Shown piece by piece: positions 33,704 through 42,935 of a stretch of 64,000 nt of DNA (positions within the stretch are counted from its first letter, which is position 1; each line of letters begins with the position of its first letter). The notes under the pieces are model-generated. The model did no database searches, was not told the DNA's origin, and saw only the letters and a list, made by a program, of their open reading frames with translations. A program made the position numbers and the translations under genes. Source of the stretch: Proteiniphilum sp. X52 (GTDB taxonomy: Bacteria; Bacteroidota; Bacteroidia; Bacteroidales; Dysgonomonadaceae); the NCBI RefSeq assembly GCF_003712195.1, contig NZ_RDSD01000010.1, positions 62,001 through 126,000 on the forward strand, given 5' to 3'.

Positions 33704-34507
33704 TTATTTATTCAGCGTCCTTAATGCTTTTTTCGTGATGTATCTCGTTTCCTTCGTATTGCTTTGTGTCTCCCAACGCCTACAGAGTTCTCTGACAAAT
33801 TCAGGTTGGGTCTTACTGGCATCATTCAGCCAGTTGGCTACGCTAACCTGCACATATTTAGCCTTGTCAGATTTTAATGGTTCGAGTATTGATAAACCAA
33901 GTTCCGGACTTATTTTCAGGACTTCTATGTGTTCACACCACACTCCACGTGGACGTGTCGATTCGGTTGTAAATCTTCTGATATTTTCATCCGGGTTTGT
34001 TGTCCATCCGGAAAGGATTTCGATGCTTTTTTCAAGATTTTGTACAATCTTGGGTCTGACAGCCATCCAGCAAATTTCTCTTACTCCAAAATGTTTGTCA
34101 GCCGCAAATGGCTGTATTTGTGCAAGCGTTTCGTTTATATTGAAATTTTCGTTTTTTCCAATCGTATAAGTTGCCCAGCAACGAATAAGGTCGGCATGAT
34201 GATTTGACATGATTACCAGGAACTCATTGTCGTTATTTTGGGTTGCCTGTAGAAAAAGTTCTGTGCCAATAGCCTCATTTATAGTGTTGACCGTCTGCTT
34301 TTTCAGTTGGTCTATTCTTGCTAAAACAGGATTGAGATAGTCTATCCGTTTATGTTGATTGAGTAAATTCTCCAGTAAAAGTTTTTGGTCAACGGCTAAC
34401 CATTCCACCAGATTGGCAGTTTCAATCTGCCCGGAGTTTAACTGTTGTAGAATATCTGTCGGGATGTCTTTTGTTGAACGGGCTCCTTTTCTTTTGGTTG
34501 TTGTCAT
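33704..34507 (-). CDS. DNA alkylation repair-like HEAT protein
   Basis: 267 residues, all-helical. The second half contains repeated HEAT-type helices with the conserved stretch FGVREICWMAVRPKI, then IRRFTTESTRPRGVWCEHI, then YVQVSVANWLNDASKTQPEF, and a C-terminal RYITKKALRTL. These are characteristic of the AlkD-like 'DNA alkylation repair' branch that shares the AlkC/AlkD scaffold. In proven members the fold scans DNA for cationic alkylated bases; activity of this branch is not proven. It is cytoplasmic, monocistronic, on the same strand as copA but separated by 163 bp. Confidence 0.75.
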   Translation of the reverse strand: MTTTKRKGARSTKDIPTDILQQLNSGQIETANLVEWLAVDQKLLLENLLNQHKRIDYLNPVLARIDQLKKQTVNTINEAIGTELFLQATQNNDNEFLVIMSNHHADLIRCWATYTIGKNENFNINETLAQIQPFAADKHFGVREICWMAVRPKIVQNLEKSIEILSGWTTNPDENIRRFTTESTRPRGVWCEHIEVLKISPELGLSILEPLKSDKAKYVQVSVANWLNDASKTQPEFVRELCRRWETQSNTKETRYITKKALRTLNK

Positions 34508-34680
34508 TTGTATATTATTTCCATGTTTGTTCTAATCTCTTATCTGTTCCCTGTTCTTGTGGTACTTTCTAACCAGCGTTTCGGGATCATTATAAAACTG
34601 TTTAAGCCTACTTGTTTTATAAACCCCTTGAATTCGACGGGTTTAGAATTGAGGTCAAGATAATTGTATTTCGTGCGTTT

Positions 34681-35184
34681 TTAGATATTCGATGTTTTTA
34701 AATGCAGTAGCATTAAATAATCCTCATCATTTTCAGCAATAATTTCAAAACCGAGTTTTTTATAAAGTTTCACCGCATAGTTTTCTTTCTGTACACTTAG
34801 CGAAGTTTGTTTATAACCTTTTTCCCGTAAATGTTCAATCATTTTCTTCATAAGTTCCGTTCCTATTCCTTTATTACGGTATTCTTTGAATAACGAAAGG
34901 GCAAATTCGGGTGTTTTATCATCAATATAGCCGTATCCCTTGACTGCTCCTGATATTACCCGAACCCAAACTGCTCCAATAATTTTTCCATCCAGGTCTG
35001 CAACTAAACAGTAATCATGACTCAATTTCCCAAAGTCTTTTATGTATACATTAATCTCAGGGATGTTCAGAACACTTCTTGGAATTGGATTTAGTTCATC
35101 TGTCTGATAAATTGCTTCATACAGCATATCCTCTAATTTCCCAATTTCGTTCTTTCTGATTTTCCGTATTACGATTCTGCTCAT
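34681..35184 (-). CDS. GNAT-family N-acetyltransferase
   Basis: 167 residues. The acetyl-CoA binding motif A is LFKEYRNKGIGTELMKKMIE (R/Q-x-x-G-x-G/A form), followed by motif B-like VQKENYAVKLYKKLGFE. The N-terminal part reads IRKIRKNEIGKLEDMLYEAI. It transfers an acetyl group from acetyl-CoA to an unknown amine. The gene is complete, unlike two other acetyltransferase genes about 3 kb to the right that are broken. Confidence 0.85.
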   Translation of the reverse strand: MSRIVIRKIRKNEIGKLEDMLYEAIYQTDELNPIPRSVLNIPEINVYIKDFGKLSHDYCLVADLDGKIIGAVWVRVISGAVKGYGYIDDKTPEFALSLFKEYRNKGIGTELMKKMIEHLREKGYKQTSLSVQKENYAVKLYKKLGFEIIAENDEDYLMLLHLKTSNI

Positions 35185-35256
35185 AAGCGCGATACTCTTA
35201 CGTAGTGATTATTTCAGGTGGATGAATTTATGATTGTTTATTTTAAACAGTTTTGT

Positions 35257-35688
35257 TTAGACAGGATTAATCGTTACTTTACAATGCAGGCAAAAATTGC
35301 GGTGAACACTCAAAATATTTTGACAAGACGGGCAGATATGTCTCAAGGTCTGTAACTGTAAGAAATATTCAATGCCATTTGACTGTATCTGCCCTAGATT
35401 TTCAATCAGGCTTATACGGTAATTTTTTCTGTATCTCAAATCTAATTGTTTTATTCTTTGGCAAGGAAATTTCCTGCATTCAAAACAAAATTTGGATTCG
35501 GTTTCCTCTAAATATTCACAGTTTGCAATTTTACAGGTTATGCAATGCTTAGGTTTATTCTCCGTTCTTTTCCTACAGCCCGGGCAAGGTTTTTTCTCCC
35601 GTAAATAAGCAATACAGACACCACAATTCATCCCGCACGGGGCGGTTAACTCTTTGTGAAAAACCGGATTCTCCATAGTTTTATCCAT
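35257..35688 (-). CDS. DUF3795 zinc-ribbon-like Cys-rich protein
   Basis: 143 residues with 19 cysteines in paired arrangements: ELTAPCGMNCGVCIAYL at the start (the DUF3795 signature), KPCPGCRKR, HCITCKIANC, KFCFECRKFPCQRI, and C-terminal ICPSCQNIL plus NFCLHCKV. It likely binds several zinc ions or Fe-S clusters; function unknown. Genes on both sides lie on the same strand but are separated by about 60-70 bp, so a shared transcript is possible. Confidence 0.8.
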   Translation of the reverse strand: MDKTMENPVFHKELTAPCGMNCGVCIAYLREKKPCPGCRKRTENKPKHCITCKIANCEYLEETESKFCFECRKFPCQRIKQLDLRYRKNYRISLIENLGQIQSNGIEYFLQLQTLRHICPSCQNILSVHRNFCLHCKVTINPV

Positions 35689-35745
35689 TGTTGGTCGTAC
35701 TCTATTGATGAACTATAGGCAATCTAACCTGTATCGCCTATATCA

Positions 35746-36309
35746 TCACACCTCATCCAGCGGTTTTCTTTTGTCTTTGCCTATTTGCCTGAAATGGCTC
35801 GGCGTCAGCCCGGTTACTTTCTTGAATTGGTTGCTTAGGTAAGCAACACTTGAATAGTTGAGGCGGAAAGCAATCTCACTCAAAGATAATTCATCGTACA
35901 CCAACAGCTCTTTTACTTTTTCAATTTTCTGGGCGATGAAATATTTTTCAATGGTGGTGCCTTCCACTTCCGAAAAGAGGTTCGAGAGATAGTTGTAATC
36001 GTGATGCAATTCACTACTCAGCAATTCTGACAGATTCGTTCTGGTATCGTTATCATGATGATGGACAAGATCTATGATGATGTTTTTGATCTTTTCGATG
36101 ATCCTGCTTTTTTTATCATCAATCACTTCAAAGCCTAATGGGATTAAAACGGACTCTATCTGCTTCTTTTCTTCGGCGGTAGGCTCTTTGGCGAGCGTTA
36201 CTTCTCCCAGCGTGACGTTTTTCACGTCTAACCCCAGTTTTTCCAATTCCTGTTGAACCACCATGATACAGCGGTTACAAACCATATTTTTTATGAAAAG
36301 TGAACTCAT
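35746..36309 (-). CDS. AraC-type regulator fused to an HMA-like metal domain
   Basis: 187 residues. The N-terminal about 65 residues form a heavy-metal-associated-like domain with FIKNMVCNRCIMVVQQEL, a CxxC in the correct position after the first strand, and LGFEVIDDKK as its last strand. The C-terminal about 100 residues are an AraC DNA-binding domain: YFIAQKIEKVKELLVYDELS, then EIAFRLNYSSVAYLSNQFKK, then TGLTPSHFRQ. The combination suggests a regulator that senses a metal (or redox state) through the CxxC and turns on transcription. Its neighbours include copA 2.2 kb downstream and a Zn-dependent alcohol dehydrogenase directly upstream. The regulated genes are not known. Confidence 0.82.
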   Translation of the reverse strand: MSSLFIKNMVCNRCIMVVQQELEKLGLDVKNVTLGEVTLAKEPTAEEKKQIESVLIPLGFEVIDDKKSRIIEKIKNIIIDLVHHHDNDTRTNLSELLSSELHHDYNYLSNLFSEVEGTTIEKYFIAQKIEKVKELLVYDELSLSEIAFRLNYSSVAYLSNQFKKVTGLTPSHFRQIGKDKRKPLDEV

Positions 36310-36386
36310 AGTCGTTTCCCGTTCATAATTATCTGTTTATGATAAATCTCATAGGCAAACCGGCGGTTAAGCCGGATAAGTCCGGC

Positions 36387-37442
36387 TTAATTTTTCAGGG
36401 AGGTCATATCAATCACAAAACGATATTTTACATCGCCTTTCAGCAACCGTTCATAAGCGGTATTGATATCCTGTATATTGATCAATTCGATATCGGCGGT
36501 AATATTATGTTCACCGCAGAAATCGAGCATTTCCTGTGTCTCTTTGATGCTTCCGATAGTTGATCCTGCAAAATTCTTCCGTGCAGGGATCAGGCTGAAA
36601 GCTGCAATGGGCAACGGGTGTTCGGGGGCTCCTACCAATGCCAGTGTGCCGTCCACTTTAAGTAGCCGTAGATAGGCGTTCACATCGTGTTGTGCCGAAA
36701 CGCAGTCCAATATGAAGTGCAGCGTGTTGTAGTTGGCTCTCATCTGTTCCTTGTCTGTCGATAAAATGACCTCATCAGCTCCCAATCGCTTTGCATCTTC
36801 CACTTTTGATGGGGAAGTGGTAATAACTACCACATGGGCTCCCATCGCTTTGGCCAGCTTGACGCCCATATGTCCCAATCCGCCGATACCCACAATACCT
36901 ACTTTGTGCCCGGATCCTATTTTCCAGTGTTTCAAGGGAGACCAGGTGGTTACTCCCGCGCAGAGCAATGGTGCTGTAGCAGCCAGATCCAAATTTTCGG
37001 GTACACGTAATACGAAGTCTTCATCTACCACTATACGTTCCGAATAGCCGCCGAATGTCTGCTTGTTAAGATGTACATCGTGTCCGTTGTATGTTTGGAT
37101 ATTTCCGTTTTCGCAATATTGCTCGCTTCCGTGTTTACACTGTTCACATTCCCGGCAACTGTCCACCATACAGCCGACAGCGGCAAGATCGCCTATTTTG
37201 AATTTGTTCACACTGTCACCGACTTTTGTAATTCGTCCAACGATCTCATGTCCCGGGACATTGGGATATATGGTCCCGTGCCACTCATTCCTTGCAGTGT
37301 GTAAATCGGAATGACATACGCCACAAAAAAGGATGTCGATCTCTACATCTTTTGCCGTTACTTCACGACGGTCGATAATCATCTGTTCCAAGTCCGTTTC
37401 GGGAGCTTCTGTCCCGAATGCTTTTACTGAAAATGTTTGCAT
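36387..37442 (-). CDS. Zinc-dependent NAD(P)-alcohol dehydrogenase (YahK/CAD type)
   Basis: 351 residues from MQTFSVKAFGTEAP (ATG at 37442); the longer frame to 37475 adds unlikely residues. The catalytic zinc site is CGVCHSDLHTARNEW with GHEIVGRI. The structural zinc loop is CRECEQCKHGSEQYC. The nucleotide-binding fold has VGIVGIGGLGHMGVKLA. It oxidises or reduces broad-range alcohols/aldehydes in the cytoplasm. A minus-strand TATTTTTG (37533-37526) fits a -7 element. The gene precedes the HMA-AraC regulator on the same strand. Confidence 0.9.
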   Translation of the reverse strand: MQTFSVKAFGTEAPETDLEQMIIDRREVTAKDVEIDILFCGVCHSDLHTARNEWHGTIYPNVPGHEIVGRITKVGDSVNKFKIGDLAAVGCMVDSCRECEQCKHGSEQYCENGNIQTYNGHDVHLNKQTFGGYSERIVVDEDFVLRVPENLDLAATAPLLCAGVTTWSPLKHWKIGSGHKVGIVGIGGLGHMGVKLAKAMGAHVVVITTSPSKVEDAKRLGADEVILSTDKEQMRANYNTLHFILDCVSAQHDVNAYLRLLKVDGTLALVGAPEHPLPIAAFSLIPARKNFAGSTIGSIKETQEMLDFCGEHNITADIELINIQDINTAYERLLKGDVKYRFVIDMTSLKN

Positions 37443-37737
37443 ATAATTATTTTTTATAGGGTTCTTACTCCGCAATCAATATCAAAAGGCAATTTTTTTC
37501 GTACATAATCAACTTGCGCTTGATACAAAAATAGACAATATCCGCATAAATTATATGTATATAGACAAATTTATCAGTATTCCCGGTTGCAGGTTTTTCC
37601 TGCTATATTCTTTCATTCCTTTAACATGCAGATTGTTGTGGACAGTTTTATTTTTGTATGTTTGTATGGATTGAACTGACAGTGTATCATGCAATAACTG
37701 ATATCTCTGCATTTATATGTTCGTAAAATTATACATT

Positions 37738-38345
37738 ATGGCAAATTTTTTCGAAAGCCCTTTCAGAGGCAAATTAATAAAAGACCAGATTAAAAACCCG
37801 AATATTATTCCGGTTATTATCACGGACATTCATTTGATGATTGTGCGCGTTATTTACTTCCCGACAGGGATGATGTTGATAAATTGATTATTGGCTCTTA
37901 CTGTTCAATTGGGAGTGGGGTAAGTTTTATCATGTGCGGTAATCAGGGACATCGGTACGACTGGATTTCAAGTTTTCCGTTTTTCTATATGTCGGAAGTG
38001 GAAAGTTTTGGCAAGAGTCGCGACGGTTATAAAAGAGCCGGTGATACTATTGTGGGAAATGATGTCTGGATTGGTAGTGAGGCGATGATCCTGCCCGGAG
38101 TTAGAATTGGGGACGGAGCAATAATTGGAAGTCGCGCTTTAGTTACTAAGGATGTGGATCCTTATACTGTAGTCGGAGGAAATCCTGCAAGGCCAATTAA
38201 GAAAAGATTTGATAATCGCCATATAGGAATTTTACTGGAAATCCGATGGTGGGAGTGGGACGAAAGTATACTTGCGGAAGCTATACCTATTCTCTGTTCG
38301 GGTAATATTGATTTGCTCTATGAGTTTTATCGGAAAATAAAATAA
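37738..38345 (+). pseudogene. CatB/Vat-type O-acetyltransferase, frameshifted by a small deletion
   Basis: From ATG 37738 the frame gives [20 protein letters not shown], the normal start of a xenobiotic O-acetyltransferase of the left-handed beta-helix family. Just after PNII the family segment VGRYSYYS is missing, and the match resumes in another frame with [18 protein letters not shown], then [19 protein letters not shown]. That part runs complete to the end, including the NQGHRYDW active-site His region. A deletion of about 22 bp accounts for both the lost residues and the frameshift. A TTG at 37884 could start the 3' part but would lack the first part of the fold. Confidence 0.85.
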
Positions 38346-38554
38346 TCAATTTCCGATTTTCTCTTTTATTCTCAATCGATTGATTTGTTGACTTTTTCCG
38401 GAAAGTCAACTAAAATCATGTTGCCAGAAGTATTCTTTGAACAATGGGTAAATGTTACAATGGCCGTACTTCAATAGCTCTAAGGCTCATTTGATATTGC
38501 TGACAGGTTTAATATTTGATCTTGATTGAAAAATACTTAGAGTGGTCTCTTAAG

Positions 38555-38790
38555 TTATTTATCGGATTTTAATTTGCTGTAAATTTCCAGGTCCGTAAAA
38601 ATATTTCCGGTGAGTAATTCTCCGTCTCTTTCGATGCCCTCAAATTTAAAACCTGATCTTTGGTGAACGCTACAAATGGAAGCCACTTGCCTAAATAATC
38701 CCTCTGGCTGTCAATGGTTTCAAAAATATCAATCGAGTCTCTTAGTTCCAATTGTCTTAATTCTATTTCACTGTCGATTTTTATTACCAT
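38555..38790 (-). pseudogene. RimJ/RimL-type N-acetyltransferase, internally deleted
   Basis: From ATG 38790 the frame reads MVIKIDSEIELRQLELRDSI, then SQRDYLGKWLPFVAFTKDQ, the normal N-terminus of the RimL family. It is then followed, in another frame, by GFKFEGIERDGELLTGNIFT and DLEIYSKLKSDK, the normal C-terminus, ending at TAA 38555. The central about 90 residues with the acetyl-CoA binding motif are gone. It is an internal deletion that also changed frame. It lies 210 bp from the broken CatB-type gene. Confidence 0.8.
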
Positions 38791-38893
38791 ACTGTTTTCG
38801 CTCGTTGTATTGTAAGTAATGATAGCTATAGGTCCCTTGCCAATTAAATTAGGCAAAAGTAATGACTTTATCGCATGCTTGTTATGCCATTTG

Positions 38894-39334
38894 TCAACGA
38901 TTATATTCCTCTTTCTCTGCGAGTTCTTTCAGCTTATTGTTCATTTCATTAAATCCCTTAATTGTTTTTTCGGGGTTAAACAATCCAGTGAAAATACCTC
39001 TAAATTGTTCGCTCTGGACAAATGTGACCGTCCCGTCTGCGTTGTCTTTTAGCTCGAACCTATGTTCTCCGTCGAATAATCCTTTGAACAATACTGTTCC
39101 TAACCATTTTAGTTCCTGGTTTTCCTTTCTTGTGACGATTTTCGGTTTGAATGTCATTGCTTTCCCGCCCGGAGGAGTTATTCTGACAGTTATCTGATTC
39201 CCTTCTTCTGCTTTCCCCTCTATGAAGTTGATAAAGGGATTCCAATTCGGATAATTCTCAAAATCGGTGAGGATTGCCCACACTTTTTCGCGTTTTGCCT
39301 GAATAGTTATTTCTGTCCTGATTTCTTTTGCCAT
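38894..39334 (-). CDS. SRPBCC (START-like) domain protein
   Basis: 146 residues. It has the polyketide cyclase/START-like pattern: IRTEITIQAKREKVWAILTD, then FENYPNWNPFI (W-N-P motif), ITVRITPPGGKAMTFKP, GEHRFELKDN, and a long C-terminal helix FNEMNNKLKELAEKEE. It forms a helix-grip fold with a hydrophobic pocket for an unknown ligand. Complete and monocistronic. Confidence 0.85.
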   Translation of the reverse strand: MAKEIRTEITIQAKREKVWAILTDFENYPNWNPFINFIEGKAEEGNQITVRITPPGGKAMTFKPKIVTRKENQELKWLGTVLFKGLFDGEHRFELKDNADGTVTFVQSEQFRGIFTGLFNPEKTIKGFNEMNNKLKELAEKEEYNR

Positions 39335-39454
39335 AATCGTTATAGTAGAATTGTGAATGATAGTAGGAGTAAATATGCTATTTTTTATGTTTTTTCGAAA
39401 AGGTTATCATCGATTTATCAACCCGTAACCTATCAGTTTCCTTCGATTTATTTT

Positions 39455-41047
39455 CTAATTAACGCTGATTATCCTTTGAATGTTTATTTGTTCCAGAAAT
39501 GTCTCATCGTGGGAGATAACGAGTAGTGTTCCCTGGTATTCATTGATGGCCTGAGTCAGTATCTCGATGTTCTGTATATCAAGGTTGTTGGTCGGCTCAT
39601 CCAATACAATAATATCCGGTGATTGATCGGCAATGCTTAAACAGCATAACATTAACCGCATTCTTTCTCCACCACTCAATGTGGTACAAGGTTTATCCCA
39701 ATCTTCTTTCGTGAACAAAAAACGGTTTAACCTGATTTTTACTTCATGTTCATGCAGAGCGGATGTATTAAACTGTTGTGTTTGTTCGTAAATTGTTAGT
39801 TTATTGTTTATAAGGGAATAATCCTGATCAATATAAACAGACCTGCTTTCAGTAACAGATACTATTCCGGTTTGTGGTGTGAGATTTCCGAGAATAATTT
39901 TGATTAACGTTGTTTTCCCCGATCCATTTGTTCCTTTTATGGCTATCCGTTCACCGCTCGTAATCCGGAGACTTAAAGGTTCGTTCCATACATACTTATC
40001 GTTCCCATAGCTGAAATTGATATCGGTGGCAGTAAAAAGTATTTTCCCTTGATGCAGACCTGAATGGTCAAATCCGAATTTCATTTTGTCGGCCTCCGGC
40101 AGGGAAGAACGCAACTCCTGCAATTCCTGTGAGATATTTCCTGTTTTCTCAGAATGGGCACCTTCTATTTTGGCAGTACTTTTTTCTGCACTGTTTCTCC
40201 ACGTATTGGCTACTATTTTGGGCAATCCTGCTTTCGACAGGTTCTTTTTTGCGCGTGCATCCAGTTTCTGCCTGCGCTCGATGGTCTCACGTTCTTTTTC
40301 CCTGGCTTTTTTCAATGCTTTTTCCTTGCTTTGAATGTCTTGTGCCAAAGCGTTGACCTTTATCTGTTTTTGCTCTTTGTAAAAGTCATAATTACCACCA
40401 TAAACGGTTATTCCGTTTTTGTCCAGTTCACAAACCATATTTAAATGGTTTAGTAATTTGCGGTCGTGGCTGACGATGATCAAACTGCATTTTGCGTTTT
40501 CTATAAAATCATACAGGCAGTGCCTTGCTGAATTATCCAGATGATTGCTTGGCTCGTCCAATAATACCAGTTCCGGTTGATGAATGGAGATGCCTGCCAG
40601 AAAGATCTTTGTTTTCTGTCCTCCGCTTAATGTTTCTATTTTTTGTGACAGATCCAGACCGTTCAATTGCCATTCGTTCAATGCCGTGGAACAACGTTCT
40701 TCGATTGTCCAGTCGTCGTTAAGCAGATCATAGTTTTTTTCTGAAATATTTCCGTTCAGGATTTCATATAAAGCTTTTAACTTTTGATCTATTTGCAATG
40801 CTTCGGCAACTGTCAGGTGATCATACTGCCCGAAAATTTGAGGGATATAATAGAGATTCGTATCTGTTTTCAGTATTCCGTCCGAGGGTTGCAATTCTCC
40901 TGCAATGATTCTTAGCAATGTGGTTTTACCCGCACCGTTGTTTCCAATCAATGCGATTTTCTCATTGGGATTAACCGTTAGATTGATATTACTGAACAGC
41001 AGAGTTTTGTCGGGATGAGTATAGGACAGGTTTTGAATAGTAAGCAT
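39455..41047 (-). CDS. ABC-F family ATPase (ribosome-associated)
   Basis: 530 residues from MLTIQNLSYTHPDK (ATG at 41047); the frame is open further up to 41095 but those residues are atypical. There are two tandem ABC domains without membrane segments: first Walker A GNNGAGKTTLL with signature LSGGQKTK and LDEPSNHLD; second GTNGSGKTTLI with LSGGERMR and LDEPTNNLD. A charged linker lies between them (KALKKAREKERETIERRQKL). ABC-F proteins bind the ribosomal E site; some protect against antibiotics acting at the peptidyl-transferase centre (Msr/Lsa/Vga types). Resistance cannot be inferred from what I can read. A dispersed palindromic element lies about 30-85 bp upstream. Confidence 0.9.
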   Translation of the reverse strand: MLTIQNLSYTHPDKTLLFSNINLTVNPNEKIALIGNNGAGKTTLLRIIAGELQPSDGILKTDTNLYYIPQIFGQYDHLTVAEALQIDQKLKALYEILNGNISEKNYDLLNDDWTIEERCSTALNEWQLNGLDLSQKIETLSGGQKTKIFLAGISIHQPELVLLDEPSNHLDNSARHCLYDFIENAKCSLIIVSHDRKLLNHLNMVCELDKNGITVYGGNYDFYKEQKQIKVNALAQDIQSKEKALKKAREKERETIERRQKLDARAKKNLSKAGLPKIVANTWRNSAEKSTAKIEGAHSEKTGNISQELQELRSSLPEADKMKFGFDHSGLHQGKILFTATDINFSYGNDKYVWNEPLSLRITSGERIAIKGTNGSGKTTLIKIILGNLTPQTGIVSVTESRSVYIDQDYSLINNKLTIYEQTQQFNTSALHEHEVKIRLNRFLFTKEDWDKPCTTLSGGERMRLMLCCLSIADQSPDIIVLDEPTNNLDIQNIEILTQAINEYQGTLLVISHDETFLEQINIQRIISVN

Positions 41048-41078
41048 AATTTCTTTCATTAAAATTAGTCGTTTTCTC

Positions 41079-41132
41079 GCTATGGCAAAGTTCAAACAAG
41101 TTTGACTTTGCTCATTTAGCTTAACGAAAACG
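41079..41132 (-). repeat. Dispersed palindromic element upstream of ABC-F gene
   Basis: The stretch CTATGGCAAAGTTCAAACAAG... TTTGACTTTGCTCATTTAGC contains an almost perfect inverted repeat (CAAAGTTCAAAC / TTTGACTTTG). Related copies lie at 23110-23164, 42936-42978 and, partially, 8321-8375. In RNA it would fold into a hairpin just before the start codon. Confidence 0.6.
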
Positions 41133-41419
41133 TTCTCTTAGTAGATGAATAACCCAACAAACCGTTTTACGATTTGTCTCTATAAAAGTTTGAAAGAAAT
41201 TATTTTATTTCATTGGTGCTTATTGTTTTGAGCTGTAAAGATAAGTTTTTTGTTTTAGATCAATATCCTTTCTTTTTGAAAATTTTATTCACTAGTATCC
41301 ATAATTCAACTATTTTATATGTGCAAATATATAGTTTTATACGGATATTTAAATCCAACATTCCTCCCTTCACGGGGATTACATTGCCACGTGAGCGATT
41401 TGTATGAAGTGAATTTTGG
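41133..41419. other. Intergenic region without visible gene
   Basis: AT-rich, about 290 bp between the ABC-F gene and the 41420 gene (both minus strand). No protein-like frame; it likely contains the ABC-F promoter, though no clean TAnnTTTG match at a suitable position was picked. Confidence 0.5.
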
Positions 41420-42022
41420 TTAATTGCCTATTTTCCCTTTCTTAATCAGGAATTTGGCAAATTCCCTTCCTGCTTTCGCATATGATTCCTGAATGCGATA
41501 GCCCGTATCAAAGTCCATTCCCGAAAAACTATTCGCTGAAGCATTCTTGATTTTAATTGAAGCAATATGATCCCCGGATTCTATATGAAGAATTTTACCG
41601 CTCATATCAATAGAGGCATTACGACGCACCACTCCTACATTAAATCCCGGCTCGGTAAATTCAGTGTTGAACACGATAACATAATTTGCTCCCTCGTCGC
41701 CCGAAGCAACCCCAACATCTTCCATATACTTGTCGAATAACTCGAGAAACTTCGGTTCAAAACGGTTCCCCCGGTCTTCAACCCAGTTTTTATGCCATTC
41801 ATCACCTCTGCCGGCTTCTTTATTATTATAATCAGCCACTTTTTTATCCACATACTCCTGTTCGGTTAACTTACCTACTATCATTTCGTCATAGGTAAAT
41901 TCAAACTTAATCACCTTCTCGCCTTTTAATGGATCAAGTGAGCCGGAAGTTAAAGTAATACTTTGAGCATAAAAACTCATGCTTAGAAAGCAAAACATAC
42001 TGAAAGTCAAAAACTTTTTCAT
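41420..42022 (-). CDS. Uncharacterised secreted protein
   Basis: 200 residues from MKKFLTFSMFCFLSMSF (ATG at 42022), giving a clean signal peptide with cleavage after FYAQ. The longer frame to 42058 adds residues before it. The mature part has acidic/aromatic stretches (FEFTYDEMIVGKLTEQEYVD, KVADYNNKEAGRGDEW) and ends with a beta-like segment and YAKAGREFAKFLIKKGK. No family recognised with confidence. Probably periplasmic; monocistronic. Confidence 0.65.
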   Translation of the reverse strand: MKKFLTFSMFCFLSMSFYAQSITLTSGSLDPLKGEKVIKFEFTYDEMIVGKLTEQEYVDKKVADYNNKEAGRGDEWHKNWVEDRGNRFEPKFLELFDKYMEDVGVASGDEGANYVIVFNTEFTEPGFNVGVVRRNASIDMSGKILHIESGDHIASIKIKNASANSFSGMDFDTGYRIQESYAKAGREFAKFLIKKGKIGN

Positions 42023-42194
42023 AAATATAATTTTTCCCGTTAAAAATATTTTCTGCATCTCATGGGTGTTTTTTGTCTAAAAAGTCAATGTATTCTTCCC
42101 TTATTTTTTATGGTCAATGTTAGCCCGAATACTTTTTCTACTCCTGTTTGTTTATACGCGCAAATGTAGTGATTTTATACAAATTCTCAAATTT

Positions 42195-42860
42195 TTATTT
42201 CACTGCCCGTAGTATTTCCCGTTTGCCGGGAGGACCGGGAAGACGTTCCACCCGGTAACCGGCAGATTGGAGTATCCTTCTTACGGCACCTTTTGCACAG
42301 TAGGTGGTGAGCACCGCTCCCTGATTGCTGAGGGTATACAATTGGCTGAATATCTCTTGGGTCCACATGCCGGGTTGTTTTTCAGGGGCAAAGGCATCGT
42401 AGTAAATCACATCGAAAGCTGTTCCCTGTTGAAACTTGTCCAATCCTTTGATATCCATTTGCAACTTCTTCAGATGAAAGTCGGGAGTTATCTCTACCCA
42501 CTCTTCCCAGGGAGAAGAGTGAAGTTGTATAAACTTCACTTCCTGCGAGGGATCCAGCAATTTACTATAGTTGAACATCTTCGCCTCGGTGATCGATACC
42601 GGATATCGTTCAAGAGTAGTATATTTTACTGTTTTACCCGATTTTTCAGTATCGAGCAAGGTGAGAAATGCATTCAACCCCGTACCGAAACCGATTTCCA
42701 ATAAGTTGATCTCCGATTTATCGCAATGGCGCAATCCCGCTTCCAGATAGACATGAAGCGACTCCTGAATGGCGCCGTGTGTGGAGTGGTAGTGCTCATC
42801 CAATTCCGGGACATACAGTGTATGCGATCCGTCTTCCGTTGTTTCTAATATATGTTGCAT
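42195..42860 (-). CDS. mnmD: MnmD-like tRNA (mnm5s2U34)-methyltransferase
   Basis: 221 residues from MQHILETTEDGSHTLYV (ATG at 42860). The SAM-binding motif is LLEIGFGTGLNAFLTL, followed by YTTLERYPVSITEA, an acidic DVIYYDAFAPEKQPGMWT region, and TYCAKGAVRRILQSAGYRVE with a final PGPPGKREILRA. These are the hallmarks of the MnmC methyltransferase domain (COG4121). As a single-domain protein without the FAD oxidase part it is the MnmD form, which methylates nm5U at the wobble position of certain tRNAs. Monocistronic. Confidence 0.88.
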   Translation of the reverse strand: MQHILETTEDGSHTLYVPELDEHYHSTHGAIQESLHVYLEAGLRHCDKSEINLLEIGFGTGLNAFLTLLDTEKSGKTVKYTTLERYPVSITEAKMFNYSKLLDPSQEVKFIQLHSSPWEEWVEITPDFHLKKLQMDIKGLDKFQQGTAFDVIYYDAFAPEKQPGMWTQEIFSQLYTLSNQGAVLTTYCAKGAVRRILQSAGYRVERLPGPPGKREILRAVK

Positions 42861-42935
42861 AACTATCGGGCTTTCTGTTAGAATCACTAACAAAAATAGG
42901 AAAATTTCATGTACTTTTGTAGAATATAAGATGCG

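Noticed and set aside
34508-34680. Minus-strand fragment reading like a gene tail (VYKTSRLKQFYNDPE) upstream of the alkylation-repair gene
   Set aside because: Protein-like but only about 30 codons, with no family assignment; could be chance or a remnant.
42258-42704. Plus-strand frame opposite mnmD
   Set aside because: Antisense shadow of a well-supported methyltransferase gene.
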